DNA of 64,000 nucleotides from Enterobacter asburiae (GCF_024599655.1 NZ_CP102247.1:3410001-3474000); one strand, 5' to 3'. Positions 44,776-54,828 are shown, numbered from the stretch's first letter. Numbers and translations: made by a program. Notes: generated by a model not told the origin, from the sequence alone.

Positions 44776-44808
44776 AAAAAAAAATCCGCCACAATGGGCG
44801 GATTTTTT
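44776..44808 (-). terminator. Bidirectional terminator shared by opgE and ompX
   Basis: ATCCGCC-ACAATG-GGCGGAT stem flanked by nine A on one side and six T on the other, so it can act on both strands. It lies 18 bp past the ompX stop. Confidence 0.85.
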
Positions 44809-44826
44809 ATTTAATCACCGGAGTGA

Positions 44827-45345
44827 TTAGAAGCGGTAACCTACGCCCGCGATCCAGGTGCCAACGTCAACGTTGCGGATACGGCTCTGCTCATAGGAGA
44901 AGTCCAGAGCAACGTCCTGGATTGGGTTGAACTGCAGGCCTGCGCCATAGGAGAAACCGTAGTCGCTGTTGCTTGCAGTGCGGCTTTCGCTCAGGTTTTC
45001 AGTCTGCTGGAATTTACCGTAGCCAACACCTACAACACCGTAGATGCTCGCCCAGTCATTCAGACGGTAAGCTGGACCAGCAGTGATACCGTAGTACTGG
45101 CCTTTGTTGTATGCGCCGTTTTCAGAACGATCTTTCTCGGTGTAGGTGAAAGAACCGATCACGCCCAGTGGGTTGTTATCCTGCTCGTAGCGATACTTCA
45201 GGTTGAAACCGTTAGCTTTGTTCATCACGCCCTGATAGTCGCTCTGAGCGTAACCACCAGTAACTGTAGAAGTAGCAGCTACAGCGGTACCTGCGGAAAC
45301 AGCCAGTACAGCGGCCAGTGCTGAAAGACATGCAATTTTTTTCAT
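44827..45345 (-). CDS. ompX: Outer-membrane protein OmpX
   Basis: An eight-stranded beta-barrel of the Ail/Lom/OmpX family involved in adhesion and envelope stress. The 172-residue precursor has a signal peptide (MKKIACLSALAAVLAVSAGT, cleaved at AVA-ATST). Strands alternate hydrophobic residues and the chain ends in the outer-membrane targeting phenylalanine (GVGYRF). Start ATG 45345 has GAGGTGG upstream; the GTG at 45351 lies inside that ribosome site. In relatives the leader is a target of the small RNA CyaR, which I did not test here. Confidence 0.96.
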   Translation of the reverse strand: MKKIACLSALAAVLAVSAGTAVAATSTVTGGYAQSDYQGVMNKANGFNLKYRYEQDNNPLGVIGSFTYTEKDRSENGAYNKGQYYGITAGPAYRLNDWASIYGVVGVGYGKFQQTENLSESRTASNSDYGFSYGAGLQFNPIQDVALDFSYEQSRIRNVDVGTWIAGVGYRF

Positions 45346-45699
45346 AACCACCTCAAATGTGCTTCAAGTAAGTCCGTAAGTTTTAAATATATCAAAAAAA
45401 TTTGCGAAACTCTTTGTGATTCGTGATGTCTAATGAAACCTTTCCTGTAACAGAACGTTTCCAGCGTCAGCTATCTCTTTCAAATCACATGCAATTTTCA
45501 CTACTAAATGCGCATAGTGCGCGCACGCGCCGTTACATTCATCCAGATTATTCCTAATCTATCAGGCGATAAATCCACCAGCGCTTAACCATTTTACGGA
45601 TTTCACGAGGTTTTTTTTCAACAGCGCCTCAACCGTTGCCGCTTATTTCCTTTACACTGCAACCTTTACCTCATTTGACATAAGCTGACAGGAGAAAGG
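45346..45699. other. 354-bp divergent intergenic region ompX-rhtA
   Basis: An AT-rich region with no gene I can support. On the ompX side a minus-strand TATATT/TATATTTAA tract near 45385-45395 is the likely -10. GAGAAAGG just before 45700 is the rhtA ribosome site. No repeat or clear operator was seen. Confidence 0.6.
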
Positions 45700-46587
45700 A
45701 TGCCTGGGTTATCCCGCACGTCGTCGGTCTGGTTGCCGGTCGCAGTCATACTCATCGCCATGTTGTCCATTCAAAGCGGTGCTTCGCTTGCAAAATCGCT
45801 TTTTCCGCTGGTTGGCGCGCCTGGGGTCACCGCCCTGCGTATCGTGCTGGGCACGGCGATACTGGTGGTCATTTTCAAACCCTGGCGTCTGCGCTTCAAA
45901 AAGGAGCAGCGTTTACCCCTGCTGTTTTATGGACTCTCCCTGGGGGCAATGAACTATCTGTTCTACCTCTCTATTCAGACGATACCGCTGGGGATCGCCG
46001 TCGCGCTGGAGTTTACCGGCCCGCTGGCGGTGGCGCTTTTCTCCTCGCGACGTGCGGTCGATTTTATCTGGGTCGTGTTAGCCGTGCTGGGATTATGGTT
46101 CCTGCTTCCCCTGGGCCAGAGTGTCGCTGAGATTGATCTGACGGGCGCAGCCCTGGCTCTGGGTGCAGGCGCCTGCTGGGCCGTCTATATACTCACGGGC
46201 CAGCGTGCGGGAGAAGAGCACGGTCCGGCGACCGTCGCGTTGGGGTCACTGATCGCTGCCATCGTCTTTGTGCCCATCGGCATGGCGCAGGCTACCGAAT
46301 CTATCTGGCAATGGTCGGTTATGCCCATCGGGCTGGCGGTCGCGATTCTCTCTACCGCACTCCCCTATTCTCTGGAGATGATTGCCCTTACGCGTCTGCC
46401 GACACGCATATTTGGCACCCTGATGAGCATGGAGCCTGCGCTAGCCGCCATTTCCGGGATGGTGTTTCTCGGCGAAACACTCACACTGACCCAGACGCTG
46501 GCGCTCTGCTCGATTATCGCGGCATCAATGGGCTCGACGCTCACCATGCGCCCTGAACCTAAAGTTGAGAAAGTGGATATCAGCTAA
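45700..46587 (+). CDS. rhtA: Threonine/homoserine exporter RhtA
   Basis: An inner-membrane exporter of the EamA drug/metabolite family that releases threonine, homoserine and some amino-acid analogues. Its 295 residues comprise ten TM segments in two EamA repeats. Recognisable parts are VILIAMLSIQSGASLAKSLFP, LEFTGPLAVAL and LPTRIFGTLMSMEPALAAISG. AGGAGAAAGG precedes the ATG. Followed by a perfect 12-bp hairpin lacking a T-tract. Confidence 0.94.
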   Translation: MPGLSRTSSVWLPVAVILIAMLSIQSGASLAKSLFPLVGAPGVTALRIVLGTAILVVIFKPWRLRFKKEQRLPLLFYGLSLGAMNYLFYLSIQTIPLGIAVALEFTGPLAVALFSSRRAVDFIWVVLAVLGLWFLLPLGQSVAEIDLTGAALALGAGACWAVYILTGQRAGEEHGPATVALGSLIAAIVFVPIGMAQATESIWQWSVMPIGLAVAILSTALPYSLEMIALTRLPTRIFGTLMSMEPALAAISGMVFLGETLTLTQTLALCSIIAASMGSTLTMRPEPKVEKVDIS

Positions 46588-46588
46588 G

Positions 46589-46632
46589 GCCATATATTCT
46601 GCATGGCCTCCACGCCATGCAGAATAAAGGCC
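46589..46632. other. Strong hairpin downstream of rhtA
   Basis: ATTCTGCATGGC (46596-46607), loop CTCCAC, GCCATGCAGAAT (46614-46625), with outer GGCC pairs at 46589-46592 and 46629-46632. No T-run follows on either strand, so it is more likely a transcript stabiliser or weak terminator for rhtA than a classical terminator. Confidence 0.6.
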
Positions 46633-46719
46633 AGAAAGACAGTCGTTATAATTTCTTACACACTTTACGCTATTTGCGAAATATCCCTCTGCGTTTACAT
46701 CCCCATTCAGCAATTAAGA

Positions 46720-46733
46720 TTGATCTGTATCAA
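46720..46733. promoter_or_regulatory. Perfect FNR-type box upstream of dps
   Basis: TTGAT-CTGT-ATCAA matches the FNR consensus at all ten positions. It lies about 154 bp before the dps ATG and about 119 bp upstream of the likely dps start point, too far for standard class II activation. Confidence 0.55.
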
Positions 46734-46832
46734 TTTTAAAATTAACCATTAATTTCAAGCAATTAAATTCTCAACCTCCTTCTCGCTATTAAACCGATAG
46801 GCACAGCCAAACCGCAGACAAAAAATCCGGTG

Positions 46833-46840
46833 CTATACTT
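46833..46840 (+). promoter_or_regulatory. dps -10 element, sigma-S-like
   Basis: CTATACTT preceded by TG (GGTGCTATACTTAG) is an extended -10 of the type used by sigma-S, consistent with stationary-phase dps expression. OxyR and IHF sites known in E. coli were not confirmed. Confidence 0.6.
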
Positions 46841-46865
46841 AGTTCCGTAATTACCTGGGACATAA

Positions 46866-47390
<525 letters not shown>

Positions 47391-47409
47391 TTCATACGAA
47401 TTTTCTATC

Positions 47410-47436
47410 AAACCCTCGCCCTCCGGTGAGGGTTTT
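47410..47436 (+). terminator. Terminator after dps
   Basis: AACCCTC / GAGGGTT stem around GCCCTCCGGT, then TT. Short but well placed. Confidence 0.7.
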
Positions 47437-47581
47437 GCACATCTATGGTGCACAGTTTTTGTCTGCACACCTGCAAAAGTGAACGAAATGTAATAATCAC
47501 TTCACACAACCGTTAACGGAAGATTGTTTTTTCGTCAGAATTTACGCTAAATATCTCCCCGTCAGTTGAGCCAAACGAAGC

Positions 47582-47610
47582 GCACCAAAACAGTGCTCCA
47601 CTTTGGTGCA
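47582..47610 (+). promoter_or_regulatory. Two overlapping NtrC-binding sites
   Basis: GCACCAAAACAGTGC (47582-47596) and TGCTCCACTTTGGTGCA (47594-47610) both resemble the NtrC consensus TGCACC-N5-GGTGCA and overlap by 3 bp. They lie about 90-105 bp upstream of the sigma-54-like promoter, the normal enhancer distance. Together with the promoter they explain most of the 362-bp gap between dps and glnH. Confidence 0.75.
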
Positions 47611-47680
47611 ATAAAACCTCATTGCCCCATTTATTGTGCAATGCATGACATCATCCCCTTTGCAAAACAACAGCTTGTAA

Positions 47681-48496
<816 letters not shown>

Positions 48497-48521
48497 TTTC
48501 ACCTGAATTCAGGTTTGTAAT

Positions 48522-48552
48522 GCCCGGTGGCGCTGCCGCTTACCGGGCCTAC
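48522..48552. repeat. REP unit between glnH and glnP
   Basis: GCCCGGTGGCGCTGCCGC...ACCGGGC inside the glnHPQ operon, 25 bp past the glnH stop. A short palindrome ACCTGAATTCAGGT lies just before it at 48501-48514. Such elements can protect the upstream mRNA and keep GlnH in excess over GlnPQ. Confidence 0.85.
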
Positions 48553-48589
48553 GTTTTTCGTTTTTCACCACGGTATACAGGAATACATC

Positions 48590-49249
48590 ATGCAGTTTGA
48601 CTGGAGCGCCATCTGGCCTGCCATTCCACTCTTGCTTGAAGGCGCTAAAATGACCCTGTGGATTTCGGTCCTGGGTCTGGTTGGTGGGTTGATTATCGGT
48701 CTTGTCGCCGGTTTCGCTCGCACCTACGGCGGCTGGATCGCAAACCATATCGCACTGGTTTTCATCGAAGTGATCCGCGGCACGCCTATCGTCGTGCAGG
48801 TCATGTTCATCTACTTCGCCCTGCCAATGGCGTTCACCGACCTGCGCATCGACCCGTTCAGCGCAGCCGTCGTGACCATTATGATCAACTCAGGCGCTTA
48901 CATCGCGGAAATCACCCGCGGTGCGGTGCTGTCGATTCATAAAGGTTTCAGTGAAGCCGGTCTGGCGCTAGGTCTTTCTCGTCGCGAAACGATCCGCCAC
49001 GTTATTCTGCCGCTGGCGCTGCGTCGCATGCTACCACCGCTCGGTAACCAGTGGATTATCAGCATCAAAGATACGTCGCTGTTCATTGTTATCGGCGTGG
49101 CCGAGCTGACCCGTCAGGGTCAGGAGATCATTGCTGGCAACTTCCGCGCGCTGGAAATCTGGAGTGCGGTAGCCGTTGTCTACCTGATCATTACTCTGGT
49201 TCTGAGCTTCGTTCTGCGTCGTCTTGAAAGAAGGATGAAAATCCTGTGA
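48590..49249 (+). CDS. glnP: Glutamine ABC transporter permease GlnP
   Basis: The membrane subunit of the glutamine importer, working as a homodimer. In 219 residues there are five TM segments, and the EAA loop ([25 protein letters not shown]) docks to GlnQ. Start ATG 48590 ([15 protein letters not shown]) has AGGA upstream and matches E. coli; the 48527 codon would begin inside the REP. Its stop overlaps the glnQ start by 4 bp. Confidence 0.96.
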   Translation: MQFDWSAIWPAIPLLLEGAKMTLWISVLGLVGGLIIGLVAGFARTYGGWIANHIALVFIEVIRGTPIVVQVMFIYFALPMAFTDLRIDPFSAAVVTIMINSGAYIAEITRGAVLSIHKGFSEAGLALGLSRRETIRHVILPLALRRMLPPLGNQWIISIKDTSLFIVIGVAELTRQGQEIIAGNFRALEIWSAVAVVYLIITLVLSFVLRRLERRMKIL

Positions 49250-49968
49250 TTGAATTTAAAAACGTTTCCAAGCACTTTGGCCCAACCCAGGTGCTGCACA
49301 ATATCGATCTGAACATCAAACAGGGTGAAGTGGTGGTGATTATTGGGCCATCCGGCTCCGGTAAATCCACCCTGCTGCGCTGCATCAACAAGCTGGAAGA
49401 GATCACCAGCGGCGATTTGATCGTCGACGGCCTGAAGGTGAACGACCCGAAAGTGGATGACCGTCTGATTCGTCAGGAAGCGGGCATGGTGTTCCAGCAG
49501 TTCTACCTGTTCCCGCACCTGACGGCGCTGGAAAACGTGATGTTTGGCCCACTGCGCGTGCGCGGTGCCAGCAAAGCGGCGGCGGAAGCGCTGGCAAAAG
49601 ATCTGCTGGCAAAAGTCGGTCTGGCAGAACGTGCGCACCACTACCCTTCCGAACTGTCCGGTGGTCAACAGCAGCGTGTGGCAATTGCCCGCGCCCTGGC
49701 GGTCAAACCGAAAATGATGCTGTTTGATGAGCCGACGTCCGCACTCGACCCGGAGCTGCGTCACGAGGTGCTGAAGGTCATGCAGGATCTGGCGGAAGAA
49801 GGGATGACGATGGTGATCGTAACCCACGAAATCGGCTTTGCTGAGAAAGTGGCGTCCCGCCTGATCTTTATTGATAAAGGCCGCATCGCGGAAGACGGTA
49901 ACCCGCAGGAGCTGATCGCGAACCCGCCGAGCCAGCGTTTGCAGGAGTTCCTTCAGCACGTATCCTGA
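49246..49968 (+). CDS. glnQ: Glutamine ABC transporter ATPase GlnQ
   Basis: The ATPase that powers glutamine import. In 240 residues: Walker [10 protein letters not shown] (from about 34), signature LSGGQQQR (about 137), Walker [13 protein letters not shown] and switch His in VTHE. Translation starts at a GTG that overlaps the glnP stop (GTGA), so expression is coupled. It ends the operon and is followed by a clear terminator. Confidence 0.97.
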   Translation: MIEFKNVSKHFGPTQVLHNIDLNIKQGEVVVIIGPSGSGKSTLLRCINKLEEITSGDLIVDGLKVNDPKVDDRLIRQEAGMVFQQFYLFPHLTALENVMFGPLRVRGASKAAAEALAKDLLAKVGLAERAHHYPSELSGGQQQRVAIARALAVKPKMMLFDEPTSALDPELRHEVLKVMQDLAEEGMTMVIVTHEIGFAEKVASRLIFIDKGRIAEDGNPQELIANPPSQRLQEFLQHVS

Positions 49969-49985
49969 TAGTTAGCTTCACACGT

Positions 49986-50010
49986 AAGCCGGGCATGCCC
50001 GGCTTTTTTA
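49986..50010 (+). terminator. Terminator of the glnHPQ operon
   Basis: AAGCCGGGCATGCCCGGCTT is a perfect palindrome followed by TTTTT. Confidence 0.9.
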
Positions 50011-50093
50011 CGCCAGATTGTTCCCAAAAATCCCCCTCCTCGCCTCGACTTCTATACTTATCATTTTGTTCGACATTTTCACCGGAGGACGCC

Positions 50094-52307
50094 GTGCCGT
50101 GGATCCTGTTGCTGTTGATAAGCCTGTTTAGTGCGCCATCGTTCGCCGTCGCGATCCCCGGCGTCACCGCCGGAACCACCGCGACGACGAACAGCACGCC
50201 GCCACCCGAGCCCGATGCCGAACAGAAAAAAGCGGCCTACAGCGCCCTTGCCGACGTCCTCGAGAACGACACATCCCGACAGGAACTCATTGGGCAGCTG
50301 CGGAAAGTGGCCGCCACGCCGCCGCAGGCGGAGGTGCCAACCCTCACACCTCCGCAGGTTGAGGAGCAAAAAACGGTGCTGGAAAACGTCACCGACGTGA
50401 GCCGCCACTACGGGGAAGCGCTCTCCTCGCGCTTCGCTCAGCTATACCGAAACCTGATTGGCTCACCGCATAAGGCATTTAACCCGCAAACGTTCACCGC
50501 CGCCGCCACGCAGTTCCTGATGCTGGCGGGTGCGGTATTTCTTTTTTACTGGCTGGTGCGCCTGTGCGCGTGGCCGCTGTACCGCAAAATGGGGCAATGG
50601 GGACGCAGGAAGAATCAGCAGAAAAGCAGCTGGCTGCACCTGCCGTTGATGATAGCCTCAGCGTTTATCATCGATTTACTGCTGCTGGCGATGACGCTGT
50701 TTTTAGGCCAGATGCTGGCCGACAGGCTGAATGCAGGCAACAAAACCATCGCCTTCCAGCAGTCGCTTTTCCTGAATGCCTTTGCCCTGATTGAGTTCTT
50801 CAAGGCGCTGCTGCGGTTACTCTTTTGTCCGCACGTGCCGGAGCTGCGTCCTTTCTCCATTCGGGATGCGAGCGCGAAGTACTGGGCGCTGCGCCTGAGC
50901 GTGCTCAGCGGGCTGATTGGCTACGGTCTGCTGGTTGCCGTGCCGATCATCTCCAACCAGGTGAACGTCCAGTTTGGCGCGCTGGCAAACGTGCTGATCA
51001 TGATCTGCATTACCGTCTGGTCGCTGTACCTTATCTTCCACAATAAAAAAACCATTACCCAAAGCCTGCTGAATCTGGCCGATCGCTCCCTGTCGTTCTT
51101 TAGCCTCTTTATTCGCGCGTTCGCCCTGGTGTGGCACTGGCTGGCAAGCGCTTACTTCATCGTACTATGCTTCTTCTCGCTGTTTGACCCGGGCAATAGC
51201 CTGAAATTTATGATGGGGGCGACGTTCAAAAGCCTGGCCATTATCGGCATCGCGGCCTTTGTGTCGGGGCTGCTGTCGCGCTGGATCTCGAAAACCATCA
51301 CCCTGTCGCCGCAGGTCCAGCGGAGTTATCCGGAACTGCAAAAGCGGGTAAACGGCTGGATGTCGGTATCGCTCAAAGTGGCGCGCATTCTCACCGTCTG
51401 CGTGGCGATTATGCTGCTCCTGAATGCGTGGAGCCTGTTTGATTTCTGGAACTGGCTGCACAACGGTGCGGGTGAAAAAACGGTCGATATCCTGATTCGC
51501 ATCGCGCTGATTCTGTTCTTCTCCGCCGTCGGCTGGACGCTGCTGGCGAGTCTTATTGAGAACCGTCTGGTCTCGGATATTCACGGCAGGCCCCTGCCCA
51601 GCGCGCGGGCAAGAACGCTGTTAACGCTGTTCCGCAACGCGCTGGCGGTGATTATCAGCACCATCACCATCATGATCGTGCTGTCGGAAATCGGCGTGAA
51701 TATCGCCCCGCTGCTGGCGGGTGCCGGTGCCCTGGGGCTGGCCATCTCCTTCGGCTCACAAACGCTGGTGAAGGATATTATTACCGGCATCTTTATTCAG
51801 TTTGAGAACGGGATGAACACGGGCGATCTGGTGACCATCGGGCCGTTAACCGGCACCGTGGAGAGGATGTCCATCCGTTCGGTTGGCGTGCGCCAGGACA
51901 CCGGGGCGTACCACATCATTCCCTGGTCTTCGATCACCACCTTCGCCAACTTTGTGCGCGGCATTGGTTCCGTGGTGGCGAACTACGATGTGGATCGCCA
52001 CGAGGATGCGGACAAAGCGAAGCAGGCGCTGCGCGATGCGGTAGAAGAACTGATGGAGATGGAGGATATCCGCGGACTGGTGATCGGAGAGCCATCATTT
52101 GCCGGCATCGTCGGGCTGACGAATACGGCGTTTACCCTGCGCGTGTCGTTCACCACCCAGCCGCTGAAGCAGTGGACGGTACGCTTTGCGCTCGACAGCA
52201 TGGTGAAGAAACACTTTGACCTGGCGAACGTGCGGATGCCCGTGCAGACCTATCAGGTATTGCCGCCGCCCGCATCGCCGCTCCCTCCGCAGGAGCCGAC
52301 GCTGTAA
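50094..52307 (+). CDS. ybiO: Large mechanosensitive channel YbiO (MscS family)
   Basis: A large MscS-type channel that opens under membrane tension during osmotic downshock. Its 737 residues have a signal peptide (VPWILLLLISLFSAPSFA), a periplasmic region, about ten TM segments, then the MscS pore and vestibule (NIAPLLAGAGALGLAISFGS, DIITGIFIQFENGMNTGDLV). The start is a GTG at 50094 with GGAGG five bases upstream, corresponding to E. coli MRWILF; the longer frame from 49995 runs back through the glnQ terminator. E. coli ybiO is sigma-S dependent. Confidence 0.93.
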   Translation: MPWILLLLISLFSAPSFAVAIPGVTAGTTATTNSTPPPEPDAEQKKAAYSALADVLENDTSRQELIGQLRKVAATPPQAEVPTLTPPQVEEQKTVLENVTDVSRHYGEALSSRFAQLYRNLIGSPHKAFNPQTFTAAATQFLMLAGAVFLFYWLVRLCAWPLYRKMGQWGRRKNQQKSSWLHLPLMIASAFIIDLLLLAMTLFLGQMLADRLNAGNKTIAFQQSLFLNAFALIEFFKALLRLLFCPHVPELRPFSIRDASAKYWALRLSVLSGLIGYGLLVAVPIISNQVNVQFGALANVLIMICITVWSLYLIFHNKKTITQSLLNLADRSLSFFSLFIRAFALVWHWLASAYFIVLCFFSLFDPGNSLKFMMGATFKSLAIIGIAAFVSGLLSRWISKTITLSPQVQRSYPELQKRVNGWMSVSLKVARILTVCVAIMLLLNAWSLFDFWNWLHNGAGEKTVDILIRIALILFFSAVGWTLLASLIENRLVSDIHGRPLPSARARTLLTLFRNALAVIISTITIMIVLSEIGVNIAPLLAGAGALGLAISFGSQTLVKDIITGIFIQFENGMNTGDLVTIGPLTGTVERMSIRSVGVRQDTGAYHIIPWSSITTFANFVRGIGSVVANYDVDRHEDADKAKQALRDAVEELMEMEDIRGLVIGEPSFAGIVGLTNTAFTLRVSFTTQPLKQWTVRFALDSMVKKHFDLANVRMPVQTYQVLPPPASPLPPQEPTL

Positions 52308-52313
52308 CCTGGT

Positions 52314-52346
52314 TGCCGGGTGGCGGCTTCGCCTTACCCGGCCTAC
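52314..52346. repeat. Single REP unit between ybiO and rlmF
   Basis: GCCGGGTGGCGGCTTCGCC...ACCCGGCCTAC, a single complete REP in the 48-bp gap between convergent stops. Confidence 0.88.
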
Positions 52347-52355
52347 GACGGGGTG

Positions 52356-53267
52356 CTATTTGCGACGTTTGTTGTTGTCCATAAACGTCCAGGCGATAAA
52401 GCGGCTCTGTTTCTGGCCCTGCGCCATCTCTTTTTTCACCACTTTTACGGCGCCCGCTTCGGTCAGCGCGCGGTAGAGCGGTGGCAGGTTATCCCCCCGG
52501 GAAACCAGCGTCGTGAACCACTTCACCTGACGGCCAAACTGTTTGCTTTCCGCAATCATGCGCAGGATAAACGCCACTTCGCCCCCTTCACACCAAAGCT
52601 CCTGCTGCTGACCACCGAAGTTCAGCGCGGCATCCTCGTCCTGGCCCAGGTTACGGCGCTTGCGCTCGCTGCCCGCACGGGCCGATGCCGCCGAATCATG
52701 GAACGGCGGATTGCACATCGTGGCGTCATAGCTTTCGTTTTTGTGAATAATGCCGTTGAAGATCGACGCCGCGTCTTTCTGACGACGCAGGCGAATGGCG
52801 CGGCTCAATCCCGGGTTAGCGCTGATAATCGCCTGGGCACTGGCAAAGGCCTCGTCACCGATTTCGCTTCCGGTAAAGCGCCACTGATATTCGTGCGCGC
52901 CGATCAGCGGGTAAATCAGGTTCGCCCCGGTGCCAATATCCAGGATGGTGGCCTGCTGTGGAACGACACCCTCGTTGCCTTCGGCAAGAAGGTCGGCAAG
53001 GTGATGAACGTAGTCAGCGCGGCCCGGCACAGGTGGACAGAGAAAGCCTTCCGGAATATCCCAGTGAGCCACACCGTAAAAATGCGCCAGCAGGGCTTTG
53101 TTCAGCATTTTAACCGCCTGCGGGTCAGCAAAGTTGACCGAGGGCTCACCCGCTGGGGTCTGAACAAGATAGTCCTGCAGCGGCGGGCAGCTCAGGCACA
53201 ACGCGTTCATGTCGTAGCGGCTGCGGTGGCGATTTCGCGGGTGCAATCCCGGCTTTTGGGCAGTCAT
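52356..53267 (-). CDS. rlmF: 23S rRNA m6A1618 methyltransferase RlmF
   Basis: Methylates the N6 of adenosine 1618 in 23S rRNA using S-adenosylmethionine. In 303 residues the SAM-binding segment is [14 protein letters not shown] (about 105) and the catalytic motif is NPPF (CNPPFHDS, about 190). A conserved basic N-terminus ([16 protein letters not shown]) is present. Start ATG 53267 has AGGAGA upstream and matches E. coli; the longer frame to 53363 adds a poorly supported leader. Convergent with ybiO. Confidence 0.94.
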   Translation of the reverse strand: MTAQKPGLHPRNRHRSRYDMNALCLSCPPLQDYLVQTPAGEPSVNFADPQAVKMLNKALLAHFYGVAHWDIPEGFLCPPVPGRADYVHHLADLLAEGNEGVVPQQATILDIGTGANLIYPLIGAHEYQWRFTGSEIGDEAFASAQAIISANPGLSRAIRLRRQKDAASIFNGIIHKNESYDATMCNPPFHDSAASARAGSERKRRNLGQDEDAALNFGGQQQELWCEGGEVAFILRMIAESKQFGRQVKWFTTLVSRGDNLPPLYRALTEAGAVKVVKKEMAQGQKQSRFIAWTFMDNNKRRK

Positions 53268-53510
53268 GGCATTCTCCTTTAAACAGCGGCGTAAGATACC
53301 CTTTGCAGGCCCAACGGTAAATCTTTCTCTGCGACGCTCAAAAAATCGCCATAAATCAAACACCTTTATGTCTATGATCCGTCAGCGAATTGTCAATTTA
53401 TATCGTTCAAAAAATAAGCAGATCATCATCAAATATTTGCGCTAAGTCACACTCGTCAGGCTTCTAAACTTAAAGGGAATCACCTGTTGTTTCCTCATGA
53501 GGATGTGATT

Positions 53511-53777
53511 ATGAAAAAGTACCTGACCCTTGCTGTTATCGCAGCCGCCCTGGCGACCGCGTCCTTCTCTGCCATGGCCGTTCAGTCACTGACCCAGAAT
53601 ACCGATACGAGCCAGCTACGCCCTGCGGGCACCGTTTCGGTAAGCCGTGCCAGCAACCTTGACGATCTGCAGGCTAAGCTCGCCGAAAAAGCTCGTCAGG
53701 AAGGTGCAAAAGGATTCGTGGTGAACTCCGCTGGCGGAGATAACCATATGTACGGCACTGCGACCATCTATAAATAA
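53511..53777 (+). CDS. mcbA: DUF1471 periplasmic protein McbA (YbiM)
   Basis: A small YhcN/McbA-family (DUF1471) exported protein of 88 residues. A signal peptide ends near AMA-VQSL; the mature part has the family core LRPAGTVSVSRASNLDDLQAKL and ends in GTATIYK. In E. coli McbA affects colanic acid and biofilm under control of McbR. ATG 53511 follows GAGG; the 53487 codon is rejected because it precedes the signal peptide. ybiJ, 0.7 kb away, is a paralogue, so these two DUF1471 genes flank ybiI. Confidence 0.9.
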   Translation: MKKYLTLAVIAAALATASFSAMAVQSLTQNTDTSQLRPAGTVSVSRASNLDDLQAKLAEKARQEGAKGFVVNSAGGDNHMYGTATIYK

Positions 53778-53899
53778 CCTGTCTCTTCTGCAAGACTGCA
53801 TCTGCCCAACGGGTGCAGTTCTCTTCTCCCTTCGCCTTGATTGTTCATTTTTTAACCCCATAGTAAACGTATGGCCTAAACCGATTTCAGGAGGATGCT

Positions 53900-54166
53900 A
53901 TGGCTTCCGGCTGGGCAAATGACGACGCTGTTAACGAACAGATCAACAGTACAATTGAAGATGCGGTTGCGCGTGCCCGCGGTGAAATTCCGCGCGGCGA
54001 AAGCTTAACGGAATGCGAAGAATGCGGAGAACCCATTCCGGAGGCGCGCCGAAAAGCCATTCCCGGCGTACGGCTTTGCATTACCTGTCAGCAGCATAAA
54101 GATTCAAAAAATGCGTCGCACTCGGGATATAATCGCAGAGGTTCGAAAGACAGCCAGTTACGTTGA
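53900..54166 (+). CDS. ybiI: DksA/TraR-type zinc-finger protein YbiI
   Basis: An 88-residue protein with a C4 zinc finger of the DksA/TraR family: C39 and C42 (CEECGEPIPEARRKAIPG), then C60 and C63 (CITC). It lacks the long DksA coiled coil, so an effect on RNA polymerase is possible but unproven. AGGAGG lies just before the ATG. The end (GYNRRGSKDSQLR) is identical to E. coli YbiI. Its stop is 16 bp from the stop of a convergent 29-residue reading frame. Confidence 0.92.
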   Translation: MASGWANDDAVNEQINSTIEDAVARARGEIPRGESLTECEECGEPIPEARRKAIPGVRLCITCQQHKDSKNASHSGYNRRGSKDSQLR

Positions 54167-54182
54167 CTTTGCTTTACCAAAG

Positions 54183-54272
54183 TTAACCGAGCCCGCGCGT
54201 TCCTTTACGCTCACGATTTTTAGCCAGACGCGTAGCAAAACGTGCCCTTCTTATCGCTTCTGTAAAGCGCAT
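54183..54272 (-). CDS. Candidate 29-residue basic small protein between ybiI and ybiJ
   Basis: An ATG-initiated frame on the minus strand encodes a peptide beginning MRFTEAIRRARFATRLAKN and ending RGLG, with about ten Arg/Lys residues and an amphipathic helical pattern. Upstream on that strand TTGAAT, a 17-bp spacer and ATATTA resemble a promoter. The ribosome-binding site is poor (TTGCGG directly before the ATG). From memory, a short gene named ybiE has been described near here in E. coli, but I could not check whether this is the same. Expression is unproven. Confidence 0.4.
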   Translation of the reverse strand: MRFTEAIRRARFATRLAKNRERKGTRGLG

Positions 54273-54387
54273 CCGCAAGAAGTGTAAAGCGGTGCTTTGA
54301 ATTTATTAATATTCAATAAGTTATTTTTCATTCAATTTTTTTGAGCAACCACGTCAATTCTCTTCGATTTTATCACTCGCGAAAAAC

Positions 54388-54403
54388 CGTGATACTTATC
54401 ACA
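54388..54403 (+). promoter_or_regulatory. CRP-type site upstream of ybiJ
   Basis: CGTGA-TACTTA-TCACA matches the CRP consensus TGTGA-N6-TCACA at 9 of 10 positions. A weak -10 (CTTAAC, 54422-54427) would put the site near -40, a class II position. Confidence 0.45.
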
Positions 54404-54451
54404 TCGACGGAACATCGTCCCCTTAACAGAAACACCTGCGAGAGATTAATT

Positions 54452-54712
54452 ATGAAAACCATCAAATATGCTGTAGCTGCTGTTGCCCTGTCCGCTCTGT
54501 CTTTCGGCGCTTTCGCTGTAGAGCCTGTCTCTTCTACTCAGGCACAGAACATGAACAAAGTCGGTGTGGTGAGTGCTGATGGCGCAACCACCCTGGACGG
54601 TCTGGAAGCCAAACTGGCTGAGAAAGCCGCTGCTGCCGGTGCAACCGGATACACCATTACCTCCGCTAACGGCAATAACAAGCTGAGCGGTACCGCGGTT
54701 ATCTACAAATAA
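54452..54712 (+). CDS. ybiJ: DUF1471 periplasmic protein YbiJ
   Basis: An 86-residue exported protein of the YhcN/DUF1471 family, function unknown, with stress- or biofilm-related roles in paralogues. Signal peptide MKTIKYAVAAVALSALSFGA cleaved at FA-VEPV; mature core MNKVGVVSADGATTLDGLEAKL and a GTAVIYK end matching McbA's. ATG 54452 has AGAGA upstream and matches E. coli YbiJ. A strong terminator follows. Confidence 0.92.
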   Translation: MKTIKYAVAAVALSALSFGAFAVEPVSSTQAQNMNKVGVVSADGATTLDGLEAKLAEKAAAAGATGYTITSANGNNKLSGTAVIYK

Positions 54713-54796
54713 TCGACTGAATGAATGTTGTACCCTCGCCATACCCTCTGGTGAGCTGCTCCACCCTCATTGACCCTGTTGTTGTTACCCTTGCTT

Positions 54797-54827
54797 GCCC
54801 GTCCGCCACTGGACGGGCTTTTTTTTG
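54797..54827 (+). terminator. Terminator after ybiJ
   Basis: GCCCGTCC / GGACGGGC (8-bp perfect stem, loop GCCACT) followed by eight T. It ends 1 bp before the stop of convergent ybiB. Confidence 0.9.
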
Positions 54828-54828
54828 T

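Noticed and set aside
49995..50093. N-terminal extension of ybiO from 49995
   Set aside because: It would begin inside the glnQ terminator and place a non-conserved stretch before a good signal peptide. The GTG at 50094 has GGAGG at the right distance.
53268..53363. N-terminal extension of rlmF to 53363
   Set aside because: The shorter start at 53267 has AGGAGA upstream and matches the E. coli N-terminus; the extension is not conserved in the family sequence I remember.
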